From the NCBI RefSeq assembly GCF_036245865.1, contig NZ_BTTW01000011.1, positions 62,001-126,000 of the forward strand: DNA of 64,000 nt, written 5' to 3'. This DNA comes from Corallococcus caeni. Lineage in GTDB: Bacteria > Myxococcota > Myxococcia > Myxococcales > Myxococcaceae. The notes below the pieces were generated by a model. That model searched no databases. It saw only the letters and a program-made list of their open reading frames with translations, and was not told the DNA's origin. The position numbers and the translations under genes are program-made. This document shows, piece after piece, positions 25,591-37,424 of the stretch. How positions within the stretch are numbered: position 1 is the first letter of the stretch; each line of letters begins with the position of its first letter.

Positions 25591-26022
25591 TCAGGCCGCC
25601 TTCTTGATGCTGTACTGCGGCTCCTGCTGCTGCTCCTTCAGGAAGAACTCCGAGTCCAGCAGCATCGCGATGCGGCCCTTGTCGTCGTGGAACGCGATGG
25701 GGCCGTGCGCGGTGAAGTGGACGAGCGACTCCTCCAGCGCGGTGGTGGCGGGGTGCTCGGCGCCCACCGGCTCGAACTCGTAGTCGCCCGGGCGGGTGGT
25801 GCCGTAGCGGTCCTGCGTCGAGCCGGAGAGGATGAAGATCTCCGCCGCCGCCAGGTGCTTGTGCGGCGCGAAGACGGCGCCCTTCTCCATCTTCAGGATG
25901 GCGCTCCACACGCCCGTCTCCGCGCTCACGCGCAGCAGGCGGTAGGAGGTTCCGGGACCGAGCGGCTTCCACTCGAGGTCCGCGGTGTGCACCAGGCCAT
26001 TCATCATCGCCGTTCCGGACAT
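25591..26022 (-). CDS. Cupin-domain protein (ChrR/dioxygenase-like)
   Basis: A 143-residue single cupin domain. Metal-ligand motif PHKHLAAAEIFILSG fits the first cupin motif, and the second half has GDYEFEPVGAEHPATT with a further His. It resembles the cupin of ChrR-type anti-sigma factors or 2,4'-dihydroxyacetophenone dioxygenase-like enzymes, but lacks the zinc anti-sigma part. ATG 26022 is preferred over two upstream in-frame ATGs because GAGGAGG lies five bases before it. Upstream DNA is AT-rich and contains a short inverted repeat (CGTTA-N7-TAACG near 26058-26074) that could be an operator. Confidence 0.82.
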   Translation of the reverse strand: MSGTAMMNGLVHTADLEWKPLGPGTSYRLLRVSAETGVWSAILKMEKGAVFAPHKHLAAAEIFILSGSTQDRYGTTRPGDYEFEPVGAEHPATTALEESLVHFTAHGPIAFHDDKGRIAMLLDSEFFLKEQQQEPQYSIKKAA

Positions 26023-26264
26023 GACAGCCTCCTCGCTTGGGCCCTGCGTCTGTGTGTCGTTACCCATGATAACGCTCAATACGAATATCCTTGCAAGTTA
26101 GTCACACGTGTCAGGTTGTTGTCTTTGACGCATGCCTTTGTTTCAGGAAGATTCCACGGCGGCTGTCCGCGCGCCGCTGCCGGTCGCATTTTCTGATCAG
26201 GCGGAACGCCACGGTGCTCGCGGACCCCCGTGGAAACCGCAGGGCAGGGCGTCACTCGCGGAGG

Positions 26265-26675
26265 CTAGGCGGATCCACCCGCCGCCTCATCCGGGGACGC
26301 GGCATCCTCCGCCTTCGCGTCATAGGCGCGGCGCGCGGCCTCCACCTGCTCACGGCGCGCGAGCGCCCATTGGGCCAACGCGTTGAGGGGCACCAGTACG
26401 TCGCGGCCCATCTCCGTGAGCGCGTAGTCCACGCGCGGTGGGATGCTGGGCGTGACGGTGCGGGTGAGATAGCCGTCGCGCTCCAGTCCGCGCAGCGTGG
26501 CCGTGAGCATCTTCTGCGACACGGTGCCGATGGACCGGCGCAGCTCGCTGAAACGCAGCGGGTGGTCCGCCAGCATCACGATGACCAGCACCGACCACTT
26601 GTCGCCGACGCGGCCCAGCACGTCGCCGACGGAGCGGCAGACCTCCGAGGGGAGGTCGAGGTTACCGAGTTTCAT
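26265..26675 (-). CDS. HxlR-family transcriptional regulator
   Basis: A 136-residue winged-helix repressor/activator. Family hallmarks: a Cys near the N-terminus (EVCRSV), the helix DKWSVLVIVML, and the wing region RFSELRRSIGTVSQKML followed by LRGLERDGYL. HxlR proteins often sense electrophiles or oxidants through a cysteine. The C-terminal 20 residues are an Ala/Asp/Glu tail. It is divergent from the reductase gene at 26772 with 96 bases between, a classic regulator-target arrangement, so it probably controls itself and that reductase. Confidence 0.93.
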   Translation of the reverse strand: MKLGNLDLPSEVCRSVGDVLGRVGDKWSVLVIVMLADHPLRFSELRRSIGTVSQKMLTATLRGLERDGYLTRTVTPSIPPRVDYALTEMGRDVLVPLNALAQWALARREQVEAARRAYDAKAEDAASPDEAAGGSA

Positions 26676-26771
26676 GAAGGTGCCTTCTTGAAGTGCGCCG
26701 AAGTTACCAACATATACCCACTCTCCTTTTGAAACCTACTCCCCGAGGAGCAGGACGAGGTGGGTTGGACC
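26676..26771. promoter_or_regulatory. Divergent promoter region, HxlR regulator and reductase
   Basis: A 96-base gap between divergent starts, more AT-rich than its surroundings in the middle (AACATATACCCACTC, then TTTTGAAACC). It must carry both promoters and the likely HxlR operator, but no clear symmetrical site was found. Confidence 0.4.
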
Positions 26772-27809
26772 ATGCGCGAGGCCTTGAAGGACGAAGTGGT
26801 GCTGGTGACCGGAGGCTCCGGCTACCTGGGAGGTTGGACGGTGGTGGCCCTGTTGAAGCAGGGCTACCGGGTCCGGACCACGGTGCGAAGCCTGGCGAGG
26901 GAGGGGGCGCTCCGGGCGGACCTCGGCCGGCAGGTGGACCCGGGAGACCGGCTCTCCGTCTTCGCCGCGAACCTGCTGGCGGACGAGGGCTGGGCGCGGG
27001 CGGCGGAAGGGGCGGACTTCATCCTGCACACCGCGTCCCCCATGGGGGTGGGCGAGTTCAAGGACCAGGACCTCCTCCGCCCCGCGCGCGAGGGCACGCT
27101 GCGGGTGTTGAGGGCGGGCGCGAAGGCGGGCGTGAAGCGGGTGGTGATGACGTCGACGCTGATGGCCGCGCTTCCGTCCGGGCACCCTGGCGACGGGGCC
27201 CCGCCCACGGATGAGACCGTGTGGACGGACCTCACGGCGAAGGGCGTGAACCACTACACGCAATCCAAGACGCTGGCGGAACAGGACGCGTGGGCCTTCG
27301 TGAAACAGGCGGGAGGCGCGATGACGCTGAGCACGGTGCTGCCTTCCGTCATCCAGGGGCCGGTGATGGGCAAGGACGTCTCCGGGTCGCTGGAGTTGTT
27401 GGCGCGGATGCTGCGCGGGCAGATGTCCCGTCTGCCGAGGCTGGGCTTCACGATCGTGGATGTGCGCGACCTGGTGGACCTGCACTTGAAGGCCATGACG
27501 GCGCCCGGGGCCGCGGGGGAGCGTTTCGCGGCGACGAGCGACTTCCTGTGGCTTTCCGACATCGCCCGGCTGCTGCGGGAGCACCTGGGCGCACGCGCCG
27601 CGAAGGTGTCCACGCGGATGGCGCCGGACTTCCTGGTGCGCTTCGGCGCGCTGTTCGACCCGGAGCTCCGCCAGCTCGTGAGCAACCTGGGCGTGCGGCG
27701 CGAGTTCAGCACCGCCAAGGCGGAGCGGCTGCTTGGCTGGCGTGCACGCCCCTCGGCGGAGGCGGTGCTCGCCAGCGCGGAGGGGCTGGTGCGCGAAGGG
27801 CTGGTGTGA
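26772..27809 (+). CDS. NAD(P)-dependent epimerase/reductase (dihydroflavonol reductase-like SDR)
   Basis: A 345-residue extended short-chain dehydrogenase. The nucleotide motif VTGGSGYLGG is at about residues 12-21, the catalytic Tyr/Lys pair is in NHYTQSKTLAE, and the catalytic Ser/Thr comes from VVMTSTLMA. It looks like the dihydroflavonol/cinnamoyl-CoA reductase group that reduces ketones or aldehydes. The start is ATG 26772; GTG 26760 is also in frame with a weaker case. Likely controlled by the divergent HxlR regulator, so it may detoxify reactive carbonyls; this is inference from context. Confidence 0.9.
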   Translation: MREALKDEVVLVTGGSGYLGGWTVVALLKQGYRVRTTVRSLAREGALRADLGRQVDPGDRLSVFAANLLADEGWARAAEGADFILHTASPMGVGEFKDQDLLRPAREGTLRVLRAGAKAGVKRVVMTSTLMAALPSGHPGDGAPPTDETVWTDLTAKGVNHYTQSKTLAEQDAWAFVKQAGGAMTLSTVLPSVIQGPVMGKDVSGSLELLARMLRGQMSRLPRLGFTIVDVRDLVDLHLKAMTAPGAAGERFAATSDFLWLSDIARLLREHLGARAAKVSTRMAPDFLVRFGALFDPELRQLVSNLGVRREFSTAKAERLLGWRARPSAEAVLASAEGLVREGLV

Positions 27810-27858
27810 GGGCATGGGGGACGCGTGTCGCGGGAGGGCTGATAGGCTCCGCTTCCCG

Positions 27859-29001
27859 ATGCCCCGTCTCCTCTCACCCGCGCAGGCCTGGCTGTTCGGC
27901 CGTGGCGTGGACCTCACCGTGTTCGCCGGCAGCGCGCTCGTGTCGGTGGCCTTCGCGCTGGCCGCGCCGTGGCTGGGGGCGGTGGGGGACACGCCCGCGT
28001 GGGCGTGGCTCCTGTTCGTGGTGGGCGTGGACGTGGCGCACGTCTGGTCCACGCTGTTCCGCACGTACCTGGACGGCGAGGAGGTGTCGCGCCGCCCGGG
28101 CCTCTACGTGGGCGCGCCGCTCGCCGCGTACGCGGTGGGGGTCTTCGCGTACATGGCCTCGCCCGGCGCGTTCTGGAGCCTGTTCGCGTACGTGGCGCTG
28201 TTCCACTTCATCCGCCAGCAGTACGGCTGGGTGGCGCTCTACGACCGCAAGGCGCGCACGTCCCCCTTCGAGCGGCGCCTGGACGCGGCGGCCGTCTACG
28301 CCGCCACGCTGGGGCCCGTCGTCTGGTGGCACGCGAACCTGCCCCGCGCCTTCTGGTGGTTCGTGGAGAACGACTTCCTCGCCGGGCTCCCCGCGTGGGT
28401 GGGCACCGTGGCGCTGGGCGCGCACGCGGCGGTGCTCACGCTGTGGGCGGGCTTCCAGGCCCTGCGCATCGCGCGGGGCGAAGGCGTTCAGGCCGGCAAG
28501 GTGCTGCTGGTGGTGGCCACGTGGGGGGCGTGGTTCGGCGGCATCGTGCTCGCGCGGGACGACTTCGCCTTCACGGTGATGAACGTGGTGCTGCACGGCG
28601 TGCCGTACTTCGCGCTGCTGTTCCGCTACGCGCGCGGGCGCCACGCGGAAGGGGGCTTCGGTGGCCTGGGCGTGCTCCTGCGCGCGGGGCTGCCCGGCTT
28701 CCTGCTGTTCCTCTGCGTGCTGGCGCTGCTGGAGGAAGGACTGTGGGACGTGCTCGTGTGGCACGACCGCCCGGTGTTGTTCGGCGACAGTGGACCTGTC
28801 CTGGAGGCCGATGTGCTGGCGCTCGTGGTGCCGCTGCTTGCACTGCCGCAGGCCACGCACTACGTGCTGGATGCCTTCATCTGGAAGGCCGGCAAGGAGC
28901 CCGCGCTGCTGGCCCGGCTCGGTTGGGCACGGGCGGGGCAGGGCCCGGCAATCGTCAGCCCGGCATGCGAGGTGGTAGCCATTTCCGGAGGAGGTGAATA
29001 G
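27859..29001 (+). CDS. Polytopic membrane protein with conserved-looking His motifs
   Basis: A 380-residue protein with about eight to nine transmembrane helices and no signal peptide. Histidines sit at helix ends or within helices in motif-like settings: VDVAHVWST, ALFHFIRQQYGWVALY, VVLHGVPYFALLFRY and LPQATHYVLDAFIWK. Such spacing is reminiscent of membrane di-iron or heme/metal enzymes, but no known family could be named with confidence. The ATG at 27859 has no strong ribosome site. It lies 49 bases after the reductase and 13 bases before the trehalose gene on the same strand. Function unknown. Confidence 0.78.
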   Translation: MPRLLSPAQAWLFGRGVDLTVFAGSALVSVAFALAAPWLGAVGDTPAWAWLLFVVGVDVAHVWSTLFRTYLDGEEVSRRPGLYVGAPLAAYAVGVFAYMASPGAFWSLFAYVALFHFIRQQYGWVALYDRKARTSPFERRLDAAAVYAATLGPVVWWHANLPRAFWWFVENDFLAGLPAWVGTVALGAHAAVLTLWAGFQALRIARGEGVQAGKVLLVVATWGAWFGGIVLARDDFAFTVMNVVLHGVPYFALLFRYARGRHAEGGFGGLGVLLRAGLPGFLLFLCVLALLEEGLWDVLVWHDRPVLFGDSGPVLEADVLALVVPLLALPQATHYVLDAFIWKAGKEPALLARLGWARAGQGPAIVSPACEVVAISGGGE

Positions 29002-29014
29002 AGCTAGTGGGTCT

Positions 29015-31186
<2,172 letters not shown>

Positions 31187-31207
31187 CCACGGGGCGTGGC
31201 GCGGGCT

Positions 31208-33505
31208 TCAGAGGTTGAAGCCCACGTTGCCCACGGAGATGCTGGGTCCGAAGATGAAGGACCACTTGCTGGAGGGCACCACGGTGTCGGTGCCCGGGGC
31301 TCCGTTGGTGCGCCGGGTGATGTCGCCCCGGAACTCGCGGGCAATCCACGCCTGCGCGCCCACCGCCGCGCCCGGGCCGATGGGCACTCGCAAGCCCAGC
31401 CCCAGCACGGCCGCGAGCGTGGGCGGGAACTGGATGTCCCCGGACTGCGGCACCAGGCCCAGGCCCATCAAGCCCATCTCGATGCCCAGCAGGCGCTCCT
31501 GGCCCTCGTTGTTGAGCAGCGCCAGGCGCGACAGCACGCCGAAGTTGACGGCCAGCTGTCCCGAGGGCTGCGTGGCGCGGTAGAGGCCCGCGGGGATGGT
31601 AGCCATGGTGTAGAGGCGGAACATGCCGCCGCGCACGATGGCGGTCCACTGCGCGGACGGCAGGCCCGTGCGGTCCACCGTGGAGAGGGCGTAGCGGGAT
31701 TCATCCGCGACGTGCGCCACCTGCACGAGGATGCGGTCGTACTGGCCCAGGTTGCCCTGCACGGGGATGACGCGCACGTCGCCCTTGGGGCGCAGGAACA
31801 GGCGTTGGTCCACGCTGCTCTCACCCCGGACGGAGCCGTCGGACTTCGTCACGGTGACGCGCAGGGTGATCTCCTGGTTGCCCTCCTCCGGCGTGAGGCG
31901 CTCGCGGTGGATGATGACGCGGCAGGTGTTGCGCATGGCGTAGTCCACCCGGTGCGGGCGGCTGGGCGTGAGCTTCTCGTCGTGGCCCTCCTTGTCCGCG
32001 CAGATGAACTCCACCAGGTTCTCCACGTTGGTGGGCACGCTGGCCTCGCGCACCGCGCGCTGCACGCGCTCGCTGGTGAGGAACAGGTCGGACGTGGCCA
32101 GCTCCGCTGGCAGCGTGGGCAGCCGGTAGCCGAAGCGCAGCGACACGAAGCCGCCCGCGGTGGCCTCGCCCTGGACGAGCGTGACGGACTCCCGCACCGT
32201 CACGGTGTACGCCCCGCCCAGCGGGCGCAGCACGAAGCGGCCCAGGCCGCCGTTGGAGGCCACCGTCACCTCCGCCGGGCGGTTGGTGGGCACGAAGTCG
32301 ATGGTGCCGTGGCCGGGCAGCTCCAGCGTCGCGCGAGGGTCGGGCACGGGCTTCGTGTCCGCCGTCTCCGACGCCACCACCGTGCCGTCCACGCGTGACG
32401 TGATGGCCGTGACGGTCACCTGCGGCTCGTTGGTGCCGCTGGTGCGCAGGAGCACGTAGGTGCCGTCCTGCGCCTTCACCACGCGCTCCACGCGCACGCG
32501 CGCGCCGTTCACCGTCCACAAGAGGCCGCGCGGGTCGTGCGCGCAGGACGGGTCCAGGCGCATCACCAGCCCGGAGTCCTCCGCGTCGCGCAGCACCGTG
32601 CCCTCCACCGCGGACAGCGGACACGCGAGCACGGGCAGCGTCTCCGCCACGGACGTCTCCAGCGCGTCCCCCTTCGCGAAGAACACGCGCGGCACCAGCC
32701 GCAGGCGCAGCGTCACCGTGGGGTTCAGCCCCGGCACGTTGCGGATGGACACGGCGCCTTCGGTCACCTCGCAGCGCGCGGTGCCGCAGTCCACGGAGGC
32801 GATGGCCTCAGAGTGCGTCACCGCCGCGTAGCCGGGGCCCTTGGACAGGTCCACGCCGGAGGACTGCACCAGGGGCCGCGTGAGCACGGTGCGGCCGGGG
32901 CGCAGGCGGAAGTATTCGTCGTCCAGGAAGCGCCCGTTGGCGTCGTACGTCGTCACGTTCGCGCCCCTGCGGCCGTAGGCGGGGACCCACGACAGCGTCG
33001 CGTCCGTGGGCAGGCCGGGCGCCAGCGGGACGGCGCACTCGGAGGGGCCGTTGGGCTCCAGGCAGACGTCCTGGCCGTCCAGGGAGGCCGTCTTCGGATC
33101 CACGCCCCGGGGCGTCCCGGACCAGACGATGGCCACGTTCTTCAGGCCGGTGCCCTTGAGCTCCAGGCGCCCGTCGTCCGGGTAGAACGTGGTGGCGGCG
33201 CTGTCGATGCGCGGGAAGGGCCCGGTGGCCACCACCACCACGGTGTCGGTGGCCGTGGCGCAGGAGGCCTCGTCGGCGGCGACCTTCAGCTCCAGCGTGC
33301 GGGTGGCGTCATCCGCGCGCGTGGGCGGCTTGAGCGTGCGGCCCTCCAGCACCCAGCCGCCGCGCACCGGGCCGCACAGCACGCCCTTGGGGATGACCTC
33401 CACCGCCCGTCCGCCTTCGGGAAGCTGGACGACGGGAGCGGCGGTGGCGGCCCCCGCCACCAGCAGGCAGCCAAGGACGAGCGCGCGTGCACGGTGCATG
33501 TCCAT
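31208..33505 (-). CDS. Large exported protein of unknown function
   Basis: A 765-residue protein with a Sec signal peptide (MHRARALVLGCLLVAGAATA-like, cleaved near AAP). It is rich in beta strands and Val/Thr, with several Cys (about eight) scattered in the first 560 residues, as in disulfide-bonded periplasmic or surface proteins. The last 140 residues have a barrel-like alternation (LLGIEMGLMGLGLVP, AAVLGLGLRVPIGPG, KWSFIFGPSISVGNVGFNL), ending in an aromatic/aliphatic pattern like an outer-membrane strand. No known domain recognised. The start has no nearby ribosome site; a 10-bp hairpin sits only six bases upstream. ATG 33499 is an alternative. Confidence 0.7.
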   Translation of the reverse strand: MDMHRARALVLGCLLVAGAATAAPVVQLPEGGRAVEVIPKGVLCGPVRGGWVLEGRTLKPPTRADDATRTLELKVAADEASCATATDTVVVVATGPFPRIDSAATTFYPDDGRLELKGTGLKNVAIVWSGTPRGVDPKTASLDGQDVCLEPNGPSECAVPLAPGLPTDATLSWVPAYGRRGANVTTYDANGRFLDDEYFRLRPGRTVLTRPLVQSSGVDLSKGPGYAAVTHSEAIASVDCGTARCEVTEGAVSIRNVPGLNPTVTLRLRLVPRVFFAKGDALETSVAETLPVLACPLSAVEGTVLRDAEDSGLVMRLDPSCAHDPRGLLWTVNGARVRVERVVKAQDGTYVLLRTSGTNEPQVTVTAITSRVDGTVVASETADTKPVPDPRATLELPGHGTIDFVPTNRPAEVTVASNGGLGRFVLRPLGGAYTVTVRESVTLVQGEATAGGFVSLRFGYRLPTLPAELATSDLFLTSERVQRAVREASVPTNVENLVEFICADKEGHDEKLTPSRPHRVDYAMRNTCRVIIHRERLTPEEGNQEITLRVTVTKSDGSVRGESSVDQRLFLRPKGDVRVIPVQGNLGQYDRILVQVAHVADESRYALSTVDRTGLPSAQWTAIVRGGMFRLYTMATIPAGLYRATQPSGQLAVNFGVLSRLALLNNEGQERLLGIEMGLMGLGLVPQSGDIQFPPTLAAVLGLGLRVPIGPGAAVGAQAWIAREFRGDITRRTNGAPGTDTVVPSSKWSFIFGPSISVGNVGFNL

Positions 33506-33511
33506 GCTTAA

Positions 33512-33547
33512 GCACGGAGGGCCGCGTCCGGGTCAAGCCCTCCGTGC
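33512..33547 (-). terminator. Hairpin between two minus-strand genes
   Basis: A perfect 10-bp inverted repeat, GCACGGAGGG and CCCTCCGTGC, with a 16-base loop. It lies after the stop at 33584 and six bases before the start at 33505, so it may terminate the upstream gene or act as a 5' leader structure controlling the downstream one. No T run follows. Confidence 0.5.
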
Positions 33548-33583
33548 GAAGCGGCGCCAGGCAGGCGCCGCGACTGTCCGCGA

Positions 33584-36500
33584 TTACCGCGAAGCCGTCT
33601 TCTGCCCCGGCCCCTGCAGCAGGATGCGGCGGCCGAAGGCGCGGTCCACGCGGCCCAGGAACTCACGGAACTGGGGATACTCGTCCGCCTTGATGCGGGC
33701 GACCGAGAGAGCGACCTCTCCGTCGGCGACGAGCGCGCCGTTCTCCACGCGGTAGCTGAGCTTCACGTGGCCGAACTTCGTGGTCTCCTCCACGGCCTGG
33801 GGCAGCTCCGTGACGGTGTAGCCGCCGGGCAGCGTGTAGCGCAGCTTGAAGGTGTTCACCCAGGGGCTCTGCATCACCAGGTCGAAGCGGCGCTCGGCGA
33901 GCGACGCGTACGCCTGCTGATAGGTGCGCCCCGTGCCGAAGGGCAGGAAGCGCAGGCTGCCGCCGGGCAGCACCTCCGCGTAGCGCGGGATGCCCATGTT
34001 GAAGTCGAGCGTCACGTCGTCGTCCAGCCGGGTGGTGTCGCTGAGCTTCACCTCGCGCACGGTGAGGCCGGGGAAGCTCTGCGCCCACGCGCGCTCGAAG
34101 GTGGACTTGCGCGTGGACTCCGGGCGGTAGGCGCGGCGGTAGTCCGGCGCGGACTGGCCGGACACGCTGCTCTGGCCCTTCACGTCCGCGCCGCCGTCCG
34201 GACGCAGCGCCACGTCCATGGCCAGCGTCGTCTTGTTGTCGTCCGCCTTTGCCTCCGGCGTGGTGAGGAAGTTGCTGGTGCCGTTGGGGTCCACCACCAG
34301 CACGTTGGCGACGCGGTCCGCGCTCGGCAGCTCCTTTGCGCCGTGGAACTCCGCGGTGCCGTCCAGGTACAGGTCGAACTTGGGCACGTACGCGATGGCG
34401 TGGTTGAAGGCCGCCAGCGACGCGGGCTCCGCGTCCAGCGCGCCCAGGTTGCGCATGCGCAGCAGCACCAGCCGGCTGTCCACGCCCGCCACCTTCAGCA
34501 TGGAGTGGATGAGGCTCGCCTTGTCCTTGCAGTCACCGAAGCGGCGGGCCAGCACGCGGTCGACACGGTACGGCTTGAAGCCGTGGATGCCGAACTCCAG
34601 CGCCACGTAGCGGGTGTTGGTGACGACGAACGAGTAGATGGCGCGCACGACGGCCAGCTGGTCCTTGCGGTCCACGCCGGTGAGCACCTGGTCCACGGTG
34701 GTCTTCAGCTCCGCGTTGGGCTGGAGCTGGTCGCGCACCAGGCCCCACCAGTAGTGGCCCACCTGGTCCCACGTCTTGTACGTGGAGATGTGCAGGTTCT
34801 GGGCGACCTCCGCCCAGCCCGGCATGCCCGGCTCCGGCACCACCTTGGAGACGTGCTTCGCGCCGAAGCGGTACACGGTGCGGCCGGACTCGGGGGCCTC
34901 CTGCTGCTGCTCCACGCCGGCCAGGCGGCTCTTGTTCCAGTACAGCGGCCGCTCCTTGGGCATGTCCACGACGTACTGGAAGCGCACCTTCGGGTAGACG
35001 CCCTGCACGCTCTCCACGTCGCCCCAGTAGTCCGACAGCAGGTTGTCCTGCGCGGTGTCGTCCAGGCGGTAGGTGAGCTCCAGCGTGTCACCGGCGGCGA
35101 GCGACGGGAACGACAGCACGCGCGCGCGGGCGTCGTAGTACATGCCCGTCCAGGGCTCGTTGATGTTGCGGTCCGCGTCGCCGTAGCTGTCCACCACGGA
35201 GCCGTCCGGCTTCGTCACGCGGGCGCGCAGCACGCGCACCTCCTGACGGTCCGGCGAGTAGGTGATGGGGACGCTGCGGAACGCGTCCACGCCGCGCTGG
35301 TTGAACACGCGCACCGCCATCTGCTGCATGCGGCTGGACAGGCCGCTCTTCTGCACGCGCACGTAGGTGTTGTCCACGAGGTACAGGGCGTCCTCGTTCA
35401 TGTAGCCCTCGGCCTCCTTGGACAGCGGCTTCGCGTCCACGAGGTACTGGGTGCCCGCGCTCTCGGACTCGCCCTTGAGCGTGCGCAGGGCCTCCTTGAG
35501 GCCGGGGTTCTGCGGGCGCAGCACCAGCGAGCGCTCGAAGGCGGCCAGGGCGGGCTCCCGCTGACCGGCGGCCAGCAGCGCGCGGCCCTCGCGCTCGTAG
35601 ACCTCGGGCTCGTCCGGGGAGAGGGCCTTGGCCTCGGTGAAGAGGGCGGTGGCCTCCTCCACGGCGCCGTTGGCGGCCTTCAGCTCCGCCAGCCGCACGC
35701 GGCTGCCGTTGTCGAAGGGGTTCAGGTCGGTGAGCTTCGCGTACTCGCGCTCGGCGGCGTCCACCTTGCCCGCGTCCGCGAGCATGGAGGCCAGCTGCCG
35801 GCGCGTGTTGGTGTCGTCGTAGCGCAGCGCCAGCACCACGCGCATGCGGTCCATGGCCTCCTGGTCGCGGCCCAGCTGACGGGACGCCGCGGCGGCCACG
35901 CGCACCACGCGGGGCACGCGCGGCTGCTGACGGAAGGCCTCCTCCACCAGCGCGTGCGCCCGGGCGCGCTCGCCCAGGGCCTCGGCCGCGCGGGCGAGCA
36001 GCAGCCGCGCGCCCGGCACGTTGCGGCCGTCTTCATTCTCCAGGATGGGGGCGAGCAGCGGCTGCACGCGCTCCGGATGGCCGCGGTCCATCTCGTGGTC
36101 CGCCAGCGCCAGGCGCGCGGGGGCGTAGGTGGGGTCCGCCTTCACGGCGGCCTCCAGGAAGCGGCGGCGCTCGTTGAGGTCGTCCGTCTGCGTGTTGGCG
36201 GCCAGGACCTGCAGGCGCGCGTCGGTGGGCGCGTTCTCCGCCGCGAGCGCGGCCTCGGCGCTGGCGGTGTGCTCGCGCTCGTCATAGGCGCGGAAGAAGG
36301 CCAGCACCTGGGCGTAGTCGCCTCGCAGCTGCGCGTCGTCCGGGTTCTTCTCCACCAGCGCGCGCAGCGCGGAGGTGAGGGTGGGCAGGGGCTGCGGCGC
36401 GGGCGCGGGCATGCGCTCCAGGGCGGGGGCCTTGGCGGGCAGCGAGGCGCGAGCGGAGGCGGACTCCGAGCGCAGGTAGAAGCCCAGCGGGCCGGACTCC

Positions 36501-37246
36501 TGGCACACCTTCACCAGCACGCGGTTGAGGCCCTTCTTGAGCTTCACCGACACGCGCGTCTGGTCCGGGCGGGGCAGGTTGTAGCGGTCCTCCTTGGACG
36601 CGAGCTGCCCGTTCACCCACAGGCGGTAGCCGCCGGAGGTGCCCAGGCCCAGCGCCACGCGCGTGTCCTGCGGCACCTCCAGCCAGGTGAGCGCGTACGC
36701 CACGGACTCCTTGTTGGGGCGCACCGCGGTGGCCAGGTCCACGTAGCCGTCCGCGGACGTGACGGCCAGCTTGCGCCAGGTGGCCTCGTGGCCCTTCGCG
36801 CCGGGGTAGCGCGCGGTGAGGTCCAGGTTGGCGGCCTCCGGCCCGAAGTCCGTGTCACAGCCGGCCTTGCCCTCGTTCTCGAAGCCGCCGACGACGTAGT
36901 AGTCGTTGACGAAGCCCAGCCACTGGCGGACCTCGTTGGCGCGCACCATCCGGCCGCGCGAGCGCTCCGCGTCCATGAGCAGGATTTGAGCGGTGGTGCG
37001 CGTGTTCGCGTCCGCCGTGCGGCGGGAGGCAATCTGCTGGTAGGTGCTCACCAGCGGGGTGAGGTCCTCCACGTCATCCACCAGCGCGTGCATGCGCAGG
37101 AGGGCGGCGCCACCGCGCGGCGAGTTGGCGGCCTTGACGGCCTCGGCCGCGTACTCGCGGGCCCGGTCGTCCGCGTTCGGCTTCGCGAGCCCCAGCACGG
37201 GGCAGGTGAGCACGACAAGTGCGGCCAGCGATGTGAAACGCGACAT
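33584..37246 (-). CDS. Large TPR/DUF3857/transglutaminase-domain exported protein
   Basis: A 1220-residue protein with a Sec signal peptide (cleaved after LGLA), an N-terminal region with carbohydrate/ligand-binding-like strands (GGYRLWVNGQLAS), a TPR-rich middle (about 280-600), a DUF3857 domain (about 630-830), and a transglutaminase-like domain. The catalytic triad seems complete: Cys906 in RRFGDCKDKASLIH, His in FNHAIAYV and Asp in LYLDGTAEF. A C-terminal beta domain follows. Its paralogue at 3825-7601 lacks the Cys and His. A strong site GAGGAGAACGG precedes the ATG. Substrate unknown; may cross-link or cleave amide bonds in the periplasm. Confidence 0.85.
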   Translation of the reverse strand: MSRFTSLAALVVLTCPVLGLAKPNADDRAREYAAEAVKAANSPRGGAALLRMHALVDDVEDLTPLVSTYQQIASRRTADANTRTTAQILLMDAERSRGRMVRANEVRQWLGFVNDYYVVGGFENEGKAGCDTDFGPEAANLDLTARYPGAKGHEATWRKLAVTSADGYVDLATAVRPNKESVAYALTWLEVPQDTRVALGLGTSGGYRLWVNGQLASKEDRYNLPRPDQTRVSVKLKKGLNRVLVKVCQESGPLGFYLRSESASARASLPAKAPALERMPAPAPQPLPTLTSALRALVEKNPDDAQLRGDYAQVLAFFRAYDEREHTASAEAALAAENAPTDARLQVLAANTQTDDLNERRRFLEAAVKADPTYAPARLALADHEMDRGHPERVQPLLAPILENEDGRNVPGARLLLARAAEALGERARAHALVEEAFRQQPRVPRVVRVAAAASRQLGRDQEAMDRMRVVLALRYDDTNTRRQLASMLADAGKVDAAEREYAKLTDLNPFDNGSRVRLAELKAANGAVEEATALFTEAKALSPDEPEVYEREGRALLAAGQREPALAAFERSLVLRPQNPGLKEALRTLKGESESAGTQYLVDAKPLSKEAEGYMNEDALYLVDNTYVRVQKSGLSSRMQQMAVRVFNQRGVDAFRSVPITYSPDRQEVRVLRARVTKPDGSVVDSYGDADRNINEPWTGMYYDARARVLSFPSLAAGDTLELTYRLDDTAQDNLLSDYWGDVESVQGVYPKVRFQYVVDMPKERPLYWNKSRLAGVEQQQEAPESGRTVYRFGAKHVSKVVPEPGMPGWAEVAQNLHISTYKTWDQVGHYWWGLVRDQLQPNAELKTTVDQVLTGVDRKDQLAVVRAIYSFVVTNTRYVALEFGIHGFKPYRVDRVLARRFGDCKDKASLIHSMLKVAGVDSRLVLLRMRNLGALDAEPASLAAFNHAIAYVPKFDLYLDGTAEFHGAKELPSADRVANVLVVDPNGTSNFLTTPEAKADDNKTTLAMDVALRPDGGADVKGQSSVSGQSAPDYRRAYRPESTRKSTFERAWAQSFPGLTVREVKLSDTTRLDDDVTLDFNMGIPRYAEVLPGGSLRFLPFGTGRTYQQAYASLAERRFDLVMQSPWVNTFKLRYTLPGGYTVTELPQAVEETTKFGHVKLSYRVENGALVADGEVALSVARIKADEYPQFREFLGRVDRAFGRRILLQGPGQKTASR

Positions 37247-37424
37247 CCGTTCTCCTCGAAGTTCGACGGCGCCCGGGGGCAGGCAGGGGGCGATGACGCC
37301 AGTGAACAGGCGGACCCGTCACGGCCTTCCCCTGCATGCGGCCCCGGACGGCGGGCAGGCAACCCATTCGCGTCCCACTCTATGCCGGACCGGTGTGGGG
37401 CGGGGTGGGCCCGTGGAGGTGACG

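Noticed and set aside
26041-26264. Possible small gene between the cupin and the HxlR regulator
   Set aside because: Short plus-strand frames here lack ribosome sites and have unlike composition; the tract is treated as upstream/3' intergenic DNA.
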